Origin: Bacillota bacterium
Lineage (GTDB): Bacteria > Bacillota > Ch66 > Ch109
Reading direction: 5' to 3'
Assembly: GCA_013178275.1 (NCBI GenBank)
Contig: JABLWZ010000016.1
Location: 58,650 to 122,649 of the forward strand
DNA length: 64,000 bases
Shown: positions 34,544 through 42,862 of the stretch, one piece after another
Position numbering within the stretch: position 1 is the stretch's first letter
How the letters are laid out: each line of letters begins with the position of its first letter
Notes under the pieces: model-generated
Seen by the model: the letters and a program-made list of their open reading frames with translations, nothing else
What the model was told of the DNA's origin: nothing
Databases searched by the model: none
Made by a program: the position numbers and the translations under genes

Positions 34544-35185
34544 ATGAAAAGATTCACACTTGGTGTGGTCTGTGGGCTTTTGATCGGCCTGATCCTTGCC
34601 ACCGCTGCTCTGACGCTGGCTGATACCCCGATCCGGATCGTCGTGGACGGTCGGGAGATCAACGCCGATCCGCCCCCGATTATGAACCAGAGCCGCGTTT
34701 ACGTACCTATCCGCCTGGTCTCGGAAGCCCTCGGCGCGGATGTTTCCTGGAACGGGTATATGAATACCGTGTATATCACCTCAAAAGGAGGCAATACCTC
34801 CGACTCCACAGACCCGAATTACCGTGAAAGATTGATTCATACCCGGAATATGATCATAGACGATTATAATTATGTTTATCACCTGCATCAGCTGTCGTAT
34901 GGCGGTATCATTTCCGCCGGGGACAAGAGATCGATCGAGACCAAGAATGACAACCTGGAAGAACAGATGAAGGCCATCGCCAATCCTCCCGTCAACTACC
35001 AGAGCGCGTACAATGCGGTGATGGACCTGTATATCGCGTATCTCGATTACCAGGATAAGGCGACCGGGACAAGCGCTGAAAGAGCCGAGCTGTCTGAAAG
35101 CTACCAGGAACTCGCGGGCTGCGACGATAAGGTTATTCTGATGCTGAATATCAAGGTGGATGAGGACAATGAGCGGAATGAGTAA
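34544..35185 (+). CDS. Exported protein with a single Cu-amine-oxidase-N-like domain
   Basis: A protein of 213 residues. The signal peptide is about 1-28 (LGVVCGLLIGLILATAALTL). About 28-85 is a compact copper amine oxidase N-terminal-like domain (IRIVVDGREINADPP, SRVYVPIRLVSEALGADVSW). The rest is a helical, charged domain rich in Tyr (YNYVYHLHQLSYGG, PPVNYQSAYNAVMDLYIAYL). I do not recognise the helical part. ATG 34544 has GAAAGGAGG in front. It converges on the sugar-lipid cluster, with six bases between the stop codons. Confidence 0.82.
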   Translation: MKRFTLGVVCGLLIGLILATAALTLADTPIRIVVDGREINADPPPIMNQSRVYVPIRLVSEALGADVSWNGYMNTVYITSKGGNTSDSTDPNYRERLIHTRNMIIDDYNYVYHLHQLSYGGIISAGDKRSIETKNDNLEEQMKAIANPPVNYQSAYNAVMDLYIAYLDYQDKATGTSAERAELSESYQELAGCDDKVILMLNIKVDEDNERNE

Positions 35186-35191
35186 CCCCCC

Positions 35192-35533
35192 TCACCACAC
35201 CAGCAGCACCGAACCGATGATGATGCAGACGACCCCGGCGAGCTTGCCGGGGGTTATTTTTTCTCCCAGGAAGGCGCGGGAGAGCATCATGGTCCAGATG
35301 TACATGACGGCGGTGAGCGGCACGACGATGCTGTAGGGGAGGAAGCGGAGGACGTGGATGTTCAGGAGGGCGGCGGCGAGGTAGAGGACGCCCCCCAGGT
35401 AGAGGTACCCGTTGCCCAGGAAGGTCCTGGCGAAGCGGCGGGTGTCCAGGGCGGCGGCGCCCTTTTTGAAGCAGAAGCTGCCCAGGGAGGCCAAGAGGGT
35501 CAGGGGCAGAAACAGTAGATAGATGCTAACCAT
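35192..35533 (-). CDS. SMR/EamA-type membrane transporter subunit (ArnF-like)
   Basis: A four-helix membrane protein of about 113 residues, the size of small multidrug resistance/ArnE-ArnF subunits. Helices are seen at about 3-22, 38-58, 62-82 and 95-112. The end AFLGEKITPGKLAGVVCIII is the common EamA signature. It overlaps the preceding gene by 8 bases, and the two subunits likely form a heterodimer. In the arn pathway such pairs flip undecaprenyl-phosphate-sugar across the membrane; the neighbouring glycosyltransferases suggest the same kind of job here. It is the last gene of the minus-strand cluster. Confidence 0.82.
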   Translation of the reverse strand: MVSIYLLFLPLTLLASLGSFCFKKGAAALDTRRFARTFLGNGYLYLGGVLYLAAALLNIHVLRFLPYSIVVPLTAVMYIWTMMLSRAFLGEKITPGKLAGVVCIIIGSVLLVW

Positions 35534-35861
35534 CGCGACCACCCCTCACCAGGGCGACGACCCCCACGATGATCAGCCCCACCCCGGCGAGCTGGACCCC
35601 GGTCACCCGCTCCTGCAGGAAGACGTACCCGTTGACCAGGGCGAAGACGTACCCCAGGCACATCAGCGGGTGGATGACCGAGAGCTGGCCGTAGCGGAGG
35701 GCGGCGATGAGGGACAGGGCCCCCAGGCCGTACAGGGCGAACCCGAACAGTATCAGCGGGAGGTCCTGCCCCCCGATTTTCCACAGCAGCTGCCCGAAGG
35801 AGGTGCAGAGGGCGGAGAACACGACCAGTATTACTCCTCGAAACAGGGTCCGGCTGCTCAT
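35526..35861 (-). CDS. SMR/EamA-type membrane transporter subunit (ArnE-like)
   Basis: A four-helix membrane protein of 111 residues, partner of the next gene. Helices lie at about 6-24, 33-52, 61-79 and 86-104; the ending LQERVTGVQLAGVGLIIVGVV is the EamA pattern. I start at ATG 35861 (MSSRTLFRG); the extra 25 residues of the longer frame overlap the deacetylase gene and are polar. Its small size and pairing fit an ArnE/ArnF-type flippase for lipid-linked sugars. Confidence 0.82.
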   Translation of the reverse strand: MSSRTLFRGVILVVFSALCTSFGQLLWKIGGQDLPLILFGFALYGLGALSLIAALRYGQLSVIHPLMCLGYVFALVNGYVFLQERVTGVQLAGVGLIIVGVVALVRGGRDG

Positions 35862-35866
35862 TCCTA

Positions 35867-37360
35867 TCACCAGAACCTTCCCTTGATCGTCAGCAGTACG
35901 TCGGAATATTTCTCCGGGTCGGAGGCGTCGGAGCACCTGACCATGACCAGGCCTTTGCCGCCGGCGGTCAGGAGGGCGGTCCCGTCCTGGCAGTCGACCA
36001 GCTCGGCGTCCCCGCTGACCACTGTCCAGCGGGGGTTGAAACCGGAGGCCATCGGGACCTCCACCCCGCTGCTGTCATAGCCCCGGGCCATCAGCAGCAC
36101 CTTGTCCCCCGCGGCCGCCTGGCTGGTGGAGGCGAAGGCGGTGATGTTCTGGCACCGGTAGTCGCCCAGGCCCATGTCGAACCGGACCCCGTCCTGGAGC
36201 GGCACCACGAGGAGTTCGGACCGGGGTTTGGAGGCTATGTAGCGCAGCAGCTTCTCCATCTGGGACGGGTCCCAGGTGTAGTAGTCGGTCTTGTCGTTGC
36301 CCAGCTTGTGCATCATGAGTATGAGCCACTTCTTTTCCGCCGCCGCCTGGTCGATCAGCTTGATTACGTCCTCGGCGGACTGGCCGTTTACCACGCAGAA
36401 GGAGGGGAGGTTCTTGCGGTCCAGGTTCGGGGTGTACTCCAGCAGGCAGGACCGGCCCGACTCGACGGGCCGGGTGGCGTCTTTCCGGCCCTGAAGGCAG
36501 CGGGTGTACTGGTAGTGCTGGCTGACGATCGGCACCAGCCAGTCGCCGTATACCGATCCCGGGACCACGAACCCCTCGACCCGGGGCACCCCCCAGCTGA
36601 CCAGCTTGTTCTTCGAGGTCAGGACCTCGGTGTTGGCCTCTTCCGGGGTCAGGTCCTTGAAAAAGCGCCCCTTGCGGTTGGGGTGGGTGTCGGAGTGGGA
36701 GGCTATCTCGAACCCCGCCCGGGACAGCTCCAGCACCTGCGCCCGGGTCACGCGCCCGGGGGTGTCCGTCCATCCGGTGACGATGTTGAAGGAGGCGGGC
36801 AGGTTGTACTTCAGGTGCAGCGGGTAGGCCAGGTTGTAGTGGCTGGAACACCCGTCGTCGTACGAGATGGAGACCATCCCCTGCCGGTGGAAGTCGGCGT
36901 ACCGGGGCCGGGTTATCCCGCTCTGGGCCGGCGGCGAACTCAATGCCACCTCCCGGTCGTCCTCCCGCCAGGCGAAGGTGTAACCCAGGGCCTCGCTGAC
37001 GGACTTCAGCTGCACGCAGGCGGCCCCCCGGATGTCCCGGGCGGGCTCGCCCCGCTCCAGTTCCTGCCCGTTCACCTGGGGTTTTCCTTCCCCCACCGGC
37101 AGCATCAGGCAGGTCCGGCCCTTCTTGATGTATGCGGTCTTATGGTCCGAGTTCCAGAACACCTCGCCGCCCAACACCTCGGCGGCGAAATCCACGGTGA
37201 CGTAGAGCTGCCGGTCGGACACGTCGACGATACCGAACGGCTGGCCGCCGGCCTCGACCCCGTCCACGAGGACCGTTATTCCCTGGTTTTCCACCGTCTT
37301 CGCCCCCAGGAGGATGACCAGGAGCAGCCCGATGGTCGCGATCGCCTTGATCCACTTCAT
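35867..37360 (-). CDS. Exported polysaccharide deacetylase with Cu-amine-oxidase-N-like domain
   Basis: A protein of 497 residues. A signal anchor spans about 5-22. About 28-140 is the copper amine oxidase N-terminal-like domain. About 155-375 is a NodB-type polysaccharide deacetylase: VSISYDDGCSSHYNLAYPLH carries the catalytic Asp and its neighbour, and ASHSDTHPN carries the two zinc-binding His. The 'YDDG' opening replaces the more common 'FDDG'. About 390-497 is an Ig-like beta domain (ASGFNPRWTVVSGDAELVDC). NodB enzymes remove N-acetyl groups from amino sugars. Here it probably acts on a wall glycan or a lipid-linked sugar made by the cluster. It overlaps the glycosyltransferase gene by four bases. 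Confidence 0.87.
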   Translation of the reverse strand: MKWIKAIATIGLLLVILLGAKTVENQGITVLVDGVEAGGQPFGIVDVSDRQLYVTVDFAAEVLGGEVFWNSDHKTAYIKKGRTCLMLPVGEGKPQVNGQELERGEPARDIRGAACVQLKSVSEALGYTFAWREDDREVALSSPPAQSGITRPRYADFHRQGMVSISYDDGCSSHYNLAYPLHLKYNLPASFNIVTGWTDTPGRVTRAQVLELSRAGFEIASHSDTHPNRKGRFFKDLTPEEANTEVLTSKNKLVSWGVPRVEGFVVPGSVYGDWLVPIVSQHYQYTRCLQGRKDATRPVESGRSCLLEYTPNLDRKNLPSFCVVNGQSAEDVIKLIDQAAAEKKWLILMMHKLGNDKTDYYTWDPSQMEKLLRYIASKPRSELLVVPLQDGVRFDMGLGDYRCQNITAFASTSQAAAGDKVLLMARGYDSSGVEVPMASGFNPRWTVVSGDAELVDCQDGTALLTAGGKGLVMVRCSDASDPEKYSDVLLTIKGRFW

Positions 37361-38640
37361 GTTATCTCTCCTGTAGCCGTCGGTCTTTTGGAGTACATGC
37401 TTTCCAGATAGTACGCCGCCGCGAGGATAAACATGTACATCTGGGGATACCCGTACCGGTCAAACGTGATGAAGGGGAGGAAGGTTACGGTGGTTATCAG
37501 GAGCAGGACGAACAGGACCGCCCCTCCTTTGGACCGCCTCCGCTTGATGGTGATGAACCCGAGTATCCCGGCGATGACGATGAAGAGGTGGAAGACCCCC
37601 ATCGTTACCTTGTCCACGCCGAAAATGGGCTTCCAGTAGTAGGGGGCGATATACAGCTTCGCGGTTTTGCCGACCGTGTGCCAGAGGATGTACTTGACCG
37701 GCTCCTTCTTCAGCCCGGTGATGAAGATGTAGTTGGCGAGCCGGTGCTGGACCTCCTCGGGGACCCCCTCCCGGGCGGAAAAGACGGTCCTGACGAACTC
37801 GTCGTACATCAGCTCTTCGGGTATCTCCTTGGCGAAGCTCGGCGCCTGCCAGAAGATAAACATCCCCAGCAGGCGGGGGTTGGCCGAGGAATCGGTGAAG
37901 GGGATGAACCGGCCGCTCACGTTGTAGTTCCTGATCCACCAGGGGGACATCAGGACGAAGAAGGCGACCGAGACGATCAGTCCGTACTTCAGTATCTCCC
38001 TGACCGTGTAGCGGTCCACCAGCCAGAAGATGAACAGCAGCAGGGGATAGGTGGCGGCGTTGGCCCGGATCAGGCAGACGACCCCCCAGACCACCCCGGT
38101 TATGATATAATACTTGGTTTTCCTGCTTTTCAGGGCCAGGATGGAGAAATAGAACAGCAGGATAAAGAAAAAACGGTAAAGGGTCTCGGTCAGGATGAGG
38201 CTGCTGGCGACATAGTCGGGCAGGTACAGGAAGCTGATAAAGCAGGCGAGCAGGCCGACCCGCTTGTTGAACAGCTCCCGGCCCACGAAGTACAGCAGAT
38301 AGACCGACAGGGCCTGGATTATCACCTGGGCCGCCCGGACGTACACCAGGTCGGAATCCGCCGCCCCGAACACCTTGAGCACCGCGGCCAAAAATAAGGG
38401 GTAGCCGGGCATGACGAAGGTGGTGGGCTCGTCCTCGAAGTAGGCCAGCTTGCCCTGCTCGACGAGGACCCGGGCGCCGTGGATGTACCTCACGTCGTCG
38501 TTGTCCTGTTCGGCGTAGTTTCCCAGCAGGAAGTAGTTGTCGTATTTTACCGCGGCCGTGATGCCTACGATCAGGGTTGCGACGCAGAACGCGATGACCA
38601 GCAGCCGGTATCTTCTGTCTTCTTCAATAAACAACCGCAT
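37357..38640 (-). CDS. GT39/ArnT-like membrane glycosyltransferase
   Basis: A multi-pass membrane enzyme of 427 residues of the PMT/ArnT type (dolichyl- or undecaprenyl-phosphate-sugar dependent). The first periplasmic loop has the acidic pair NDDVRYIHGARVL at about 47-59 that would serve as catalytic base, followed by TTFVMPGYPLFLAAVL. Ten or so helices follow (for example FFILLFYFSILAL, GLIVSVAFFVLMSP). The C-terminal loop ends in a Tyr-rich tail. It would move a sugar from a lipid carrier to a glycan, lipid or protein outside the membrane. Upstream are a DUF2304 protein and a GT2 enzyme, as in most such clusters. Confidence 0.88.
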   Translation of the reverse strand: MRLFIEEDRRYRLLVIAFCVATLIVGITAAVKYDNYFLLGNYAEQDNDDVRYIHGARVLVEQGKLAYFEDEPTTFVMPGYPLFLAAVLKVFGAADSDLVYVRAAQVIIQALSVYLLYFVGRELFNKRVGLLACFISFLYLPDYVASSLILTETLYRFFFILLFYFSILALKSRKTKYYIITGVVWGVVCLIRANAATYPLLLFIFWLVDRYTVREILKYGLIVSVAFFVLMSPWWIRNYNVSGRFIPFTDSSANPRLLGMFIFWQAPSFAKEIPEELMYDEFVRTVFSAREGVPEEVQHRLANYIFITGLKKEPVKYILWHTVGKTAKLYIAPYYWKPIFGVDKVTMGVFHLFIVIAGILGFITIKRRRSKGGAVLFVLLLITTVTFLPFITFDRYGYPQMYMFILAAAYYLESMYSKRPTATGEIT

Positions 38641-38655
38641 GCCGTGGTTCTTCTC

Positions 38656-38997
38656 CTAGCTGTTTTTCTCCTTGTCTTTGAGCAGGGCCAGTTCCTGCGT
38701 AACGGCTATCACCTGCTTCTTCATCCGGGAAAAGGCCACCGTCAGGGTCAGGACTATCAGCAGCAGACAAAAGATGATCACCAGGAACAGGGTGTTCACC
38801 GGGGATTGGATATGCAGCAGTCTCGACAGGGCGTCCAGGAGTTTTGGAAAGATGCTGAGTGTCAGGAAGGCTATCCCGCTGAAGAGCCAGGTGAGCGAGT
38901 ATTTCAGGTCCATCCGGCCCCGGCTGATCATGTAGACGATGAAGGACGTATAGGCGGCGGAGGCCAGGATAAATATGATCTGCAGCGTGGGTTCCAT
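38656..38997 (-). CDS. DUF2304 small membrane protein
   Basis: A protein of 113 residues with three hydrophobic helices (about 5-23, 34-52, 69-88) and a charged C-terminal helix (MKKQVIAVTQELALLKDKEK). DUF2304 proteins nearly always sit beside a DPM1-type GT2 enzyme, as here: the gene is six bases after the GT2 stop. They are believed to help membrane attachment of the GT2 or to move its product; direct evidence is thin. Confidence 0.85.
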   Translation of the reverse strand: MEPTLQIIFILASAAYTSFIVYMISRGRMDLKYSLTWLFSGIAFLTLSIFPKLLDALSRLLHIQSPVNTLFLVIIFCLLLIVLTLTVAFSRMKKQVIAVTQELALLKDKEKNS

Positions 38998-39003
38998 GGA
39001 GGC

Positions 39004-39723
39004 TTAGGTCACCCTTTCCGAACGGTAGTAGCAGAACAGCATGGCCAGGGTCACCTTCACCACGTAGTAGATGGACCTCGGGGCGCTGATCGACGACCGG
39101 CCCTCGGCCCGGCGGTTCATCACCACCGGGATCTCCTTGATCCGGTAGCGGCTGCGCAGCAGGGTCACCAGGGTCTCGGGCTCGGGGTAGTCGTAAGGGT
39201 ATTCCCGGGCGAAAAGCTCTATCACCGAACGGTCGGCCATCCGGTAACCCGAGGTCGCGTCGGTCACCTTGTTTCCGGTCAGGAGGCTGATCAGGCGGCA
39301 GAAGTACCTTATCCCCAGCCTCCGAAACTGGGTCGACTGGAACCCCTGGTTGGCGATAAACCTGGACCCAACCACGAAGTTGAAACCGCTGTCGATCTGC
39401 TCCTTCATCCGGCGGATGTAAAACGGGTCGTGCTGCCCGTCGCCGTCCAGCTGCACCGCGTACCGGTAGCCGTTTTCGCGGGCGTACTTGAAGCCCGCCT
39501 GTACGGCGCCGCCGATCCCCAGGTTGCATGAAAGGTCCAGGTACTTTACCCCCAGGGAATCGATTATCTCCAGGCTGTTGTCGGTGGAAGAGTCGTTGAC
39601 GACCAGTATATCGAGGTCGCCGCCGAGCGTTCTGATGCCGTCCACCACCCTGGCGATATTCTTCTCCTCGTTGTAGCAGGGGATGATGACCAGGACCTTG
39701 TCCATCTTCGTCTTTATCTCCAT
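39004..39723 (-). CDS. GT2 glycosyltransferase, polyprenyl-phosphate sugar synthase type
   Basis: A cytoplasmic enzyme of 239 residues, DPM1-like. It begins with VLVIIPCYNEEKNIARVVDG (about 10-29). The nucleotide-binding VNDSSTDNS is at about 40-48 and the metal-binding QLDGDGQHDP at about 90-99. A C-terminal amphipathic/hydrophobic helix (VKVTLAMLFCYY) may attach it to the membrane. Members transfer a sugar from a nucleotide to undecaprenyl or dolichyl phosphate. The first gene of the cluster, it would make the lipid-linked sugar later flipped by the two EamA subunits and used by the GT39 enzyme. Confidence 0.92.
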   Translation of the reverse strand: MEIKTKMDKVLVIIPCYNEEKNIARVVDGIRTLGGDLDILVVNDSSTDNSLEIIDSLGVKYLDLSCNLGIGGAVQAGFKYARENGYRYAVQLDGDGQHDPFYIRRMKEQIDSGFNFVVGSRFIANQGFQSTQFRRLGIRYFCRLISLLTGNKVTDATSGYRMADRSVIELFAREYPYDYPEPETLVTLLRSRYRIKEIPVVMNRRAEGRSSISAPRSIYYVVKVTLAMLFCYYRSERVT

Positions 39724-40098
39724 CCGCGGCTGTATCGGAGGCCCCCGTCCCAGTGCCGCCGCAGGCGGCGGACTGTTCAGGCGGTTTCCATTCGCCGGTA
39801 ATTAGACCAACATATAGATATACGATAACGGGCAGCCTTTTTCCTGCTTTTTCTTTTGGTGGGAATTACCGCGAAACTGCCCCGGTTTATCCCATTCGGC
39901 CGCGTTATTTATTATTCCCCGCCGGTAGAAAAACTTGCTGAAAAGGCGGTTTCTGGGCCAGGGTCCGCGCGCCCATGGACGGCGCGGCGGCGGCAGGCCC
40001 CGGTGGTGCCGTTCCCGATTTAGAGGAAAAGGGGTTTATGTGTAGAATTAACACTTTAAGGCTGGAAAAATAGTGAGGGCAAAAAAAAGGAGCCGCTT
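39724..40098. other. 375-base divergent promoter region
   Basis: It separates the sugar cluster from the MoxR-type operon. A GC-rich stretch near 39966-39990 can pair (CCGCGC/GCGCGG). No start signals with gene-like frames are found. The ribosome site AAAAAAAGGAGCC ends it. No convincing -35/-10 pairs. Confidence 0.4.
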
Positions 40099-41244
40099 AT
40101 GAACACCTGGCCGTTTAAACCGATGGGTGTCGGGGGCATCCTGGACCAGAGCTTTCAGTTCTACCGCAAGAATTTCGTGCAGCTCTTTCTGATCGTCCTT
40201 ATCTTTTACGGTTCGATCATGCTGCTGCAGAACGCCGTTGCTTACGACTACAGCCAGATGTCTTTCCTTCCGAGCGGCAGCATACTCGAAGGGGAAGGCT
40301 TCTTTGAAAGCATCCAGGGGATGCAGGGAGAACCGAGCCTGGGCCGGGCCCTGGTGATGTTTCTGGGGTCAATCCTGGTGCTCCTTTTAATGCTGGCGTT
40401 TTTTCCGGTCATGTACGCCTCGGTGGTGGTCCTGGTCAAGTCGGTGGTGCAGGGGGAGAGCCCGGGGCTGGGGGAGGTGCTGCGGGGCGGATTCCGAAAC
40501 TACTGGCTGCTGCTGTTATGGTCCGCCCTGTTCGGGCTGATCGTGTTCGGGGTGTATTTCGCGGCCGCAATACCTTCTGTCGCCTTATTATTCTTCGGGG
40601 TTGTCATTTCGGGGGCCAGCGGTTCGAACGTCCTCGCCCTGGTGTTTATAGTGGGGGGAACTTTACTCATGGTGCTGACGATCGTTGGCGCGGTTTCGTT
40701 CTTCTTCGTCCGCCTGGGATTCTTTCTCCCCGTAATCACGGTGGATGATGGGAGCGAGGTGTTCTCCCAGAGCTGGCGGATGACCCGGGGGAGCTTCTGG
40801 CGGCTGCTGGGAATCTTTCTGATCGTCCATATCGTGATCGGCATTTTTATTTACGGGTTATATTTTATATTGATAATCACCTCGGCCTTCGCTTCCATCA
40901 TCGGGCAGCTGCTGCTGATACTGTTTTCGGTGGTTCTGTATCCTTTATCGATAGTGGTCTACGCCTTCACCTACTTCGATCTGAAGGCGCGGACCGAGGG
41001 GCCGGACCTGCAGGATATGATAAGCGCTGCCCGGCCGCAGCCGGAGGAAGCGGCCGGGTGGGCTCCAGCGGTCGGCCCGGCTGCAGAGACCAGGCCGGTC
41101 ACAGAGGCGAAGCCGGTTGTGGAGACCAACCCGGTTACTGAGACTGGTCCGGCCAAAGAGGCTGGCTGGGTTGAAGCCAGCTCGGTTTTTGAGGCCAGGC
41201 CGGCTGCGGGGGCCGGCTGGGAGGAACCCGAGTCGAACTCATAA
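40099..41244 (+). CDS. Multi-pass membrane protein, GPDPase-membrane-domain-like (paralogue 1)
   Basis: A protein of 381 residues with about six hydrophobic spans between 28 and 300, including LFLIVLIFYGSIMLLQ and FLIVHIVIGIFIYGLYFILI. The opening FKPMGVGGILDQSFQFYRKN and the conserved loop SQSWRMTRGSFWRLLGIFLI are typical of the glycerophosphodiester phosphodiesterase membrane-domain (DUF975-like) family. The tail (about 320-381) is a degenerate repeat of 'PVTEt/PVVEt' units, unlike the next gene. It is the first gene of an operon with its paralogue, DUF4129, DUF4350, MoxR and DUF58 genes. Function in such operons is unknown. Confidence 0.82.
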   Translation: MNTWPFKPMGVGGILDQSFQFYRKNFVQLFLIVLIFYGSIMLLQNAVAYDYSQMSFLPSGSILEGEGFFESIQGMQGEPSLGRALVMFLGSILVLLLMLAFFPVMYASVVVLVKSVVQGESPGLGEVLRGGFRNYWLLLLWSALFGLIVFGVYFAAAIPSVALLFFGVVISGASGSNVLALVFIVGGTLLMVLTIVGAVSFFFVRLGFFLPVITVDDGSEVFSQSWRMTRGSFWRLLGIFLIVHIVIGIFIYGLYFILIITSAFASIIGQLLLILFSVVLYPLSIVVYAFTYFDLKARTEGPDLQDMISAARPQPEEAAGWAPAVGPAAETRPVTEAKPVVETNPVTETGPAKEAGWVEASSVFEARPAAGAGWEEPESNS

Positions 41245-41287
41245 CTCATCAGGGGTGATTTTTCAGGGGAGAGAGAGGGTGCTGTAT

Positions 41288-42187
41288 ATGAGTACCTGGC
41301 CGTTGAAACCGATGGGTGTCGGGGGGATCCTGGACCAGATCTTTCAGTGCTATCGACGGATTTTTGGACGGCTGTTATTACTGTCGCTGATTTTTATAGG
41401 AGCGATATTCCTGGTAGCGGCGGTCGGGATATTCGGTGTATTTCTGACTTCAGGTAATATGCGCGGTTTTGGAGGGCTGGGCATCCTCGGCATGCTGCTG
41501 ATCTACATAGTACTGCTGGGTATGGTGATTGTTTGTTACGCTTCTAACATCACGCTGGTGAGGCAGTCGGTTTTGGGGCAGAACACCGGGTTGATACAGG
41601 CGATAAAGGAATCATGCAGGAGGTTTTGGCCCCTGTTCGGCTACTCCCTGCTCTTTGGACTCGGACTGCTGGTCGTACTGCTTATTGTTGTGGGTATCTT
41701 TAGTGTACTAATGGCGGGGTTCTTGAGCGGCGGACCAGGTACATACGTGATAATGACTGTTATCGGGGTCCTGTTGGGGGTTCCCCTGTTTATAGGGGTT
41801 ATGTACCTGGTCATCAGAATCAGCTTCTTTTTCCCGATCGTTATGGAAGGGGGAGGGCAGCCCTTCGGAAACAGCTGGCGAATGACCCGGGGCAGCTTCT
41901 GGCGGCTGCTGGCGGTATTCATCGTGATTAACGTTGTCTATATTATTATTCTTTATGGAGGCCAGCTGCTGGCCTTGCTGCCGGGCTGGTTGTCGATCGT
42001 CGGGATGATACTGAGCCTGTTTATCAATATTGCGATTTCCCCGATCCCCATTGTGGCTTTTACCATCTGCTACTATGACCTGAAGGCGCGGACCGAGGGG
42101 CCGGACCTGCAGGATATGATAAGCGCGACCCTATCACCGCCGGAGGAAGCGGCCGGCCAAACGCCGGTGATCAACATGGAGGGGTAA
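41288..42187 (+). CDS. Multi-pass membrane protein, GPDPase-membrane-domain-like (paralogue 2)
   Basis: A protein of 299 residues with the same layout as its upstream neighbour: LKPMGVGGILDQIFQCYRRI at the start, about six helices, and NSWRMTRGSFWRLLAVFIVI near 200. It lacks the repeat tail. Short DNA blocks are almost identical between the two genes, especially 40979-41028 against 42078-42127 (KARTEGPDLQDMISA), which suggests gene conversion. ATG 41288 is preceded by a GAGAGAGAGGGTG tract; the longer frame overlaps the tail of paralogue 1 and is not used. Confidence 0.82.
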   Translation: MSTWPLKPMGVGGILDQIFQCYRRIFGRLLLLSLIFIGAIFLVAAVGIFGVFLTSGNMRGFGGLGILGMLLIYIVLLGMVIVCYASNITLVRQSVLGQNTGLIQAIKESCRRFWPLFGYSLLFGLGLLVVLLIVVGIFSVLMAGFLSGGPGTYVIMTVIGVLLGVPLFIGVMYLVIRISFFFPIVMEGGGQPFGNSWRMTRGSFWRLLAVFIVINVVYIIILYGGQLLALLPGWLSIVGMILSLFINIAISPIPIVAFTICYYDLKARTEGPDLQDMISATLSPPEEAAGQTPVINMEG

Positions 42188-42196
42188 CAACGACGG

Positions 42197-42862
42197 ATGC
42201 TGTCACTGATATACGCTGACGCCTCATCGGTGGAGAAGGACCGGGAGCTGCTGAAGGAGATACTGTCCCGGGACGAGTTCACCGTTTACTACCGCCAGAG
42301 CAAAAACGCCTTCTCCGAGCTGCTGGAGAGGTTCTTCAACTGGCTCGGGGAAAGGTTTCCCGATGTTCCTCTCGATGGTCTCGTCACCGAGGGCGGGATC
42401 ACGGCCGTCTCCTGGGTCCTGGTGGCGGTGGCGGCGGTGCTGCTGCTGCTCGTCATCTACTGGCTGGTGAGGCAGGTCAGGCGCCAGAGGCGGGTGAAGC
42501 CGGGGGTCTGGCAGAGCGGCGGCGAGCTGGTCAGGGATTACAGCTATTACCTGGGGAAGGCCCGGGAATTCGGCAGCCAGGGGGAGTGGAGGGAAGGCAT
42601 CCGACACGCCTTCCTTTTACTGCTTTTTTTTATGGACCGCCGTGAATGGGTCCGGGTCGAGAGGTGGAAGACCAACTTCGAGTACGGCCTGGAACTCCGG
42701 GACAGAAACCGCGCCTGGTATGAATGGTTCCGCGGGATGGCGGTGGTGTTCGAGCGGGCTTGGTACGGGAAGCTCCCGGTAAGCGCCGGGGACTTCGAGC
42801 GGTACCTGGGAGAGATAGAGGCGGGGATCAGAAAGGAGGAGGGCGGTGGACCGGTGGAATAG
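42197..42862 (+). CDS. DUF4129 domain membrane protein
   Basis: A protein of 221 residues with one membrane helix (SWVLVAVAAVLLLLVIYWLV, about 75-94). The C-terminal part (about 110-210) is DUF4129: ARAFGSQ-like helix (KAREFGSQGEWREGIRHAFL), then RNRAWYEWFRGMAVVFERAW. The N-terminus (RDEFTVYYRQSKNAFSELLE) is a short helical region found in these proteins before the helix. DUF4129 is usually part of a MoxR-DUF58 operon, as here; it is often fused to transglutaminase domains elsewhere. It overlaps the next gene by 17 bases. Confidence 0.85.
   Translation: MLSLIYADASSVEKDRELLKEILSRDEFTVYYRQSKNAFSELLERFFNWLGERFPDVPLDGLVTEGGITAVSWVLVAVAAVLLLLVIYWLVRQVRRQRRVKPGVWQSGGELVRDYSYYLGKAREFGSQGEWREGIRHAFLLLLFFMDRREWVRVERWKTNFEYGLELRDRNRAWYEWFRGMAVVFERAWYGKLPVSAGDFERYLGEIEAGIRKEEGGGPVE

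Noticed and set aside
36308..37411. Plus-strand frame of 367 codons over the deacetylase gene
   Set aside because: Antisense shadow with repeated Gly/Val/Leu and no domain; the deacetylase on the minus strand is clear.
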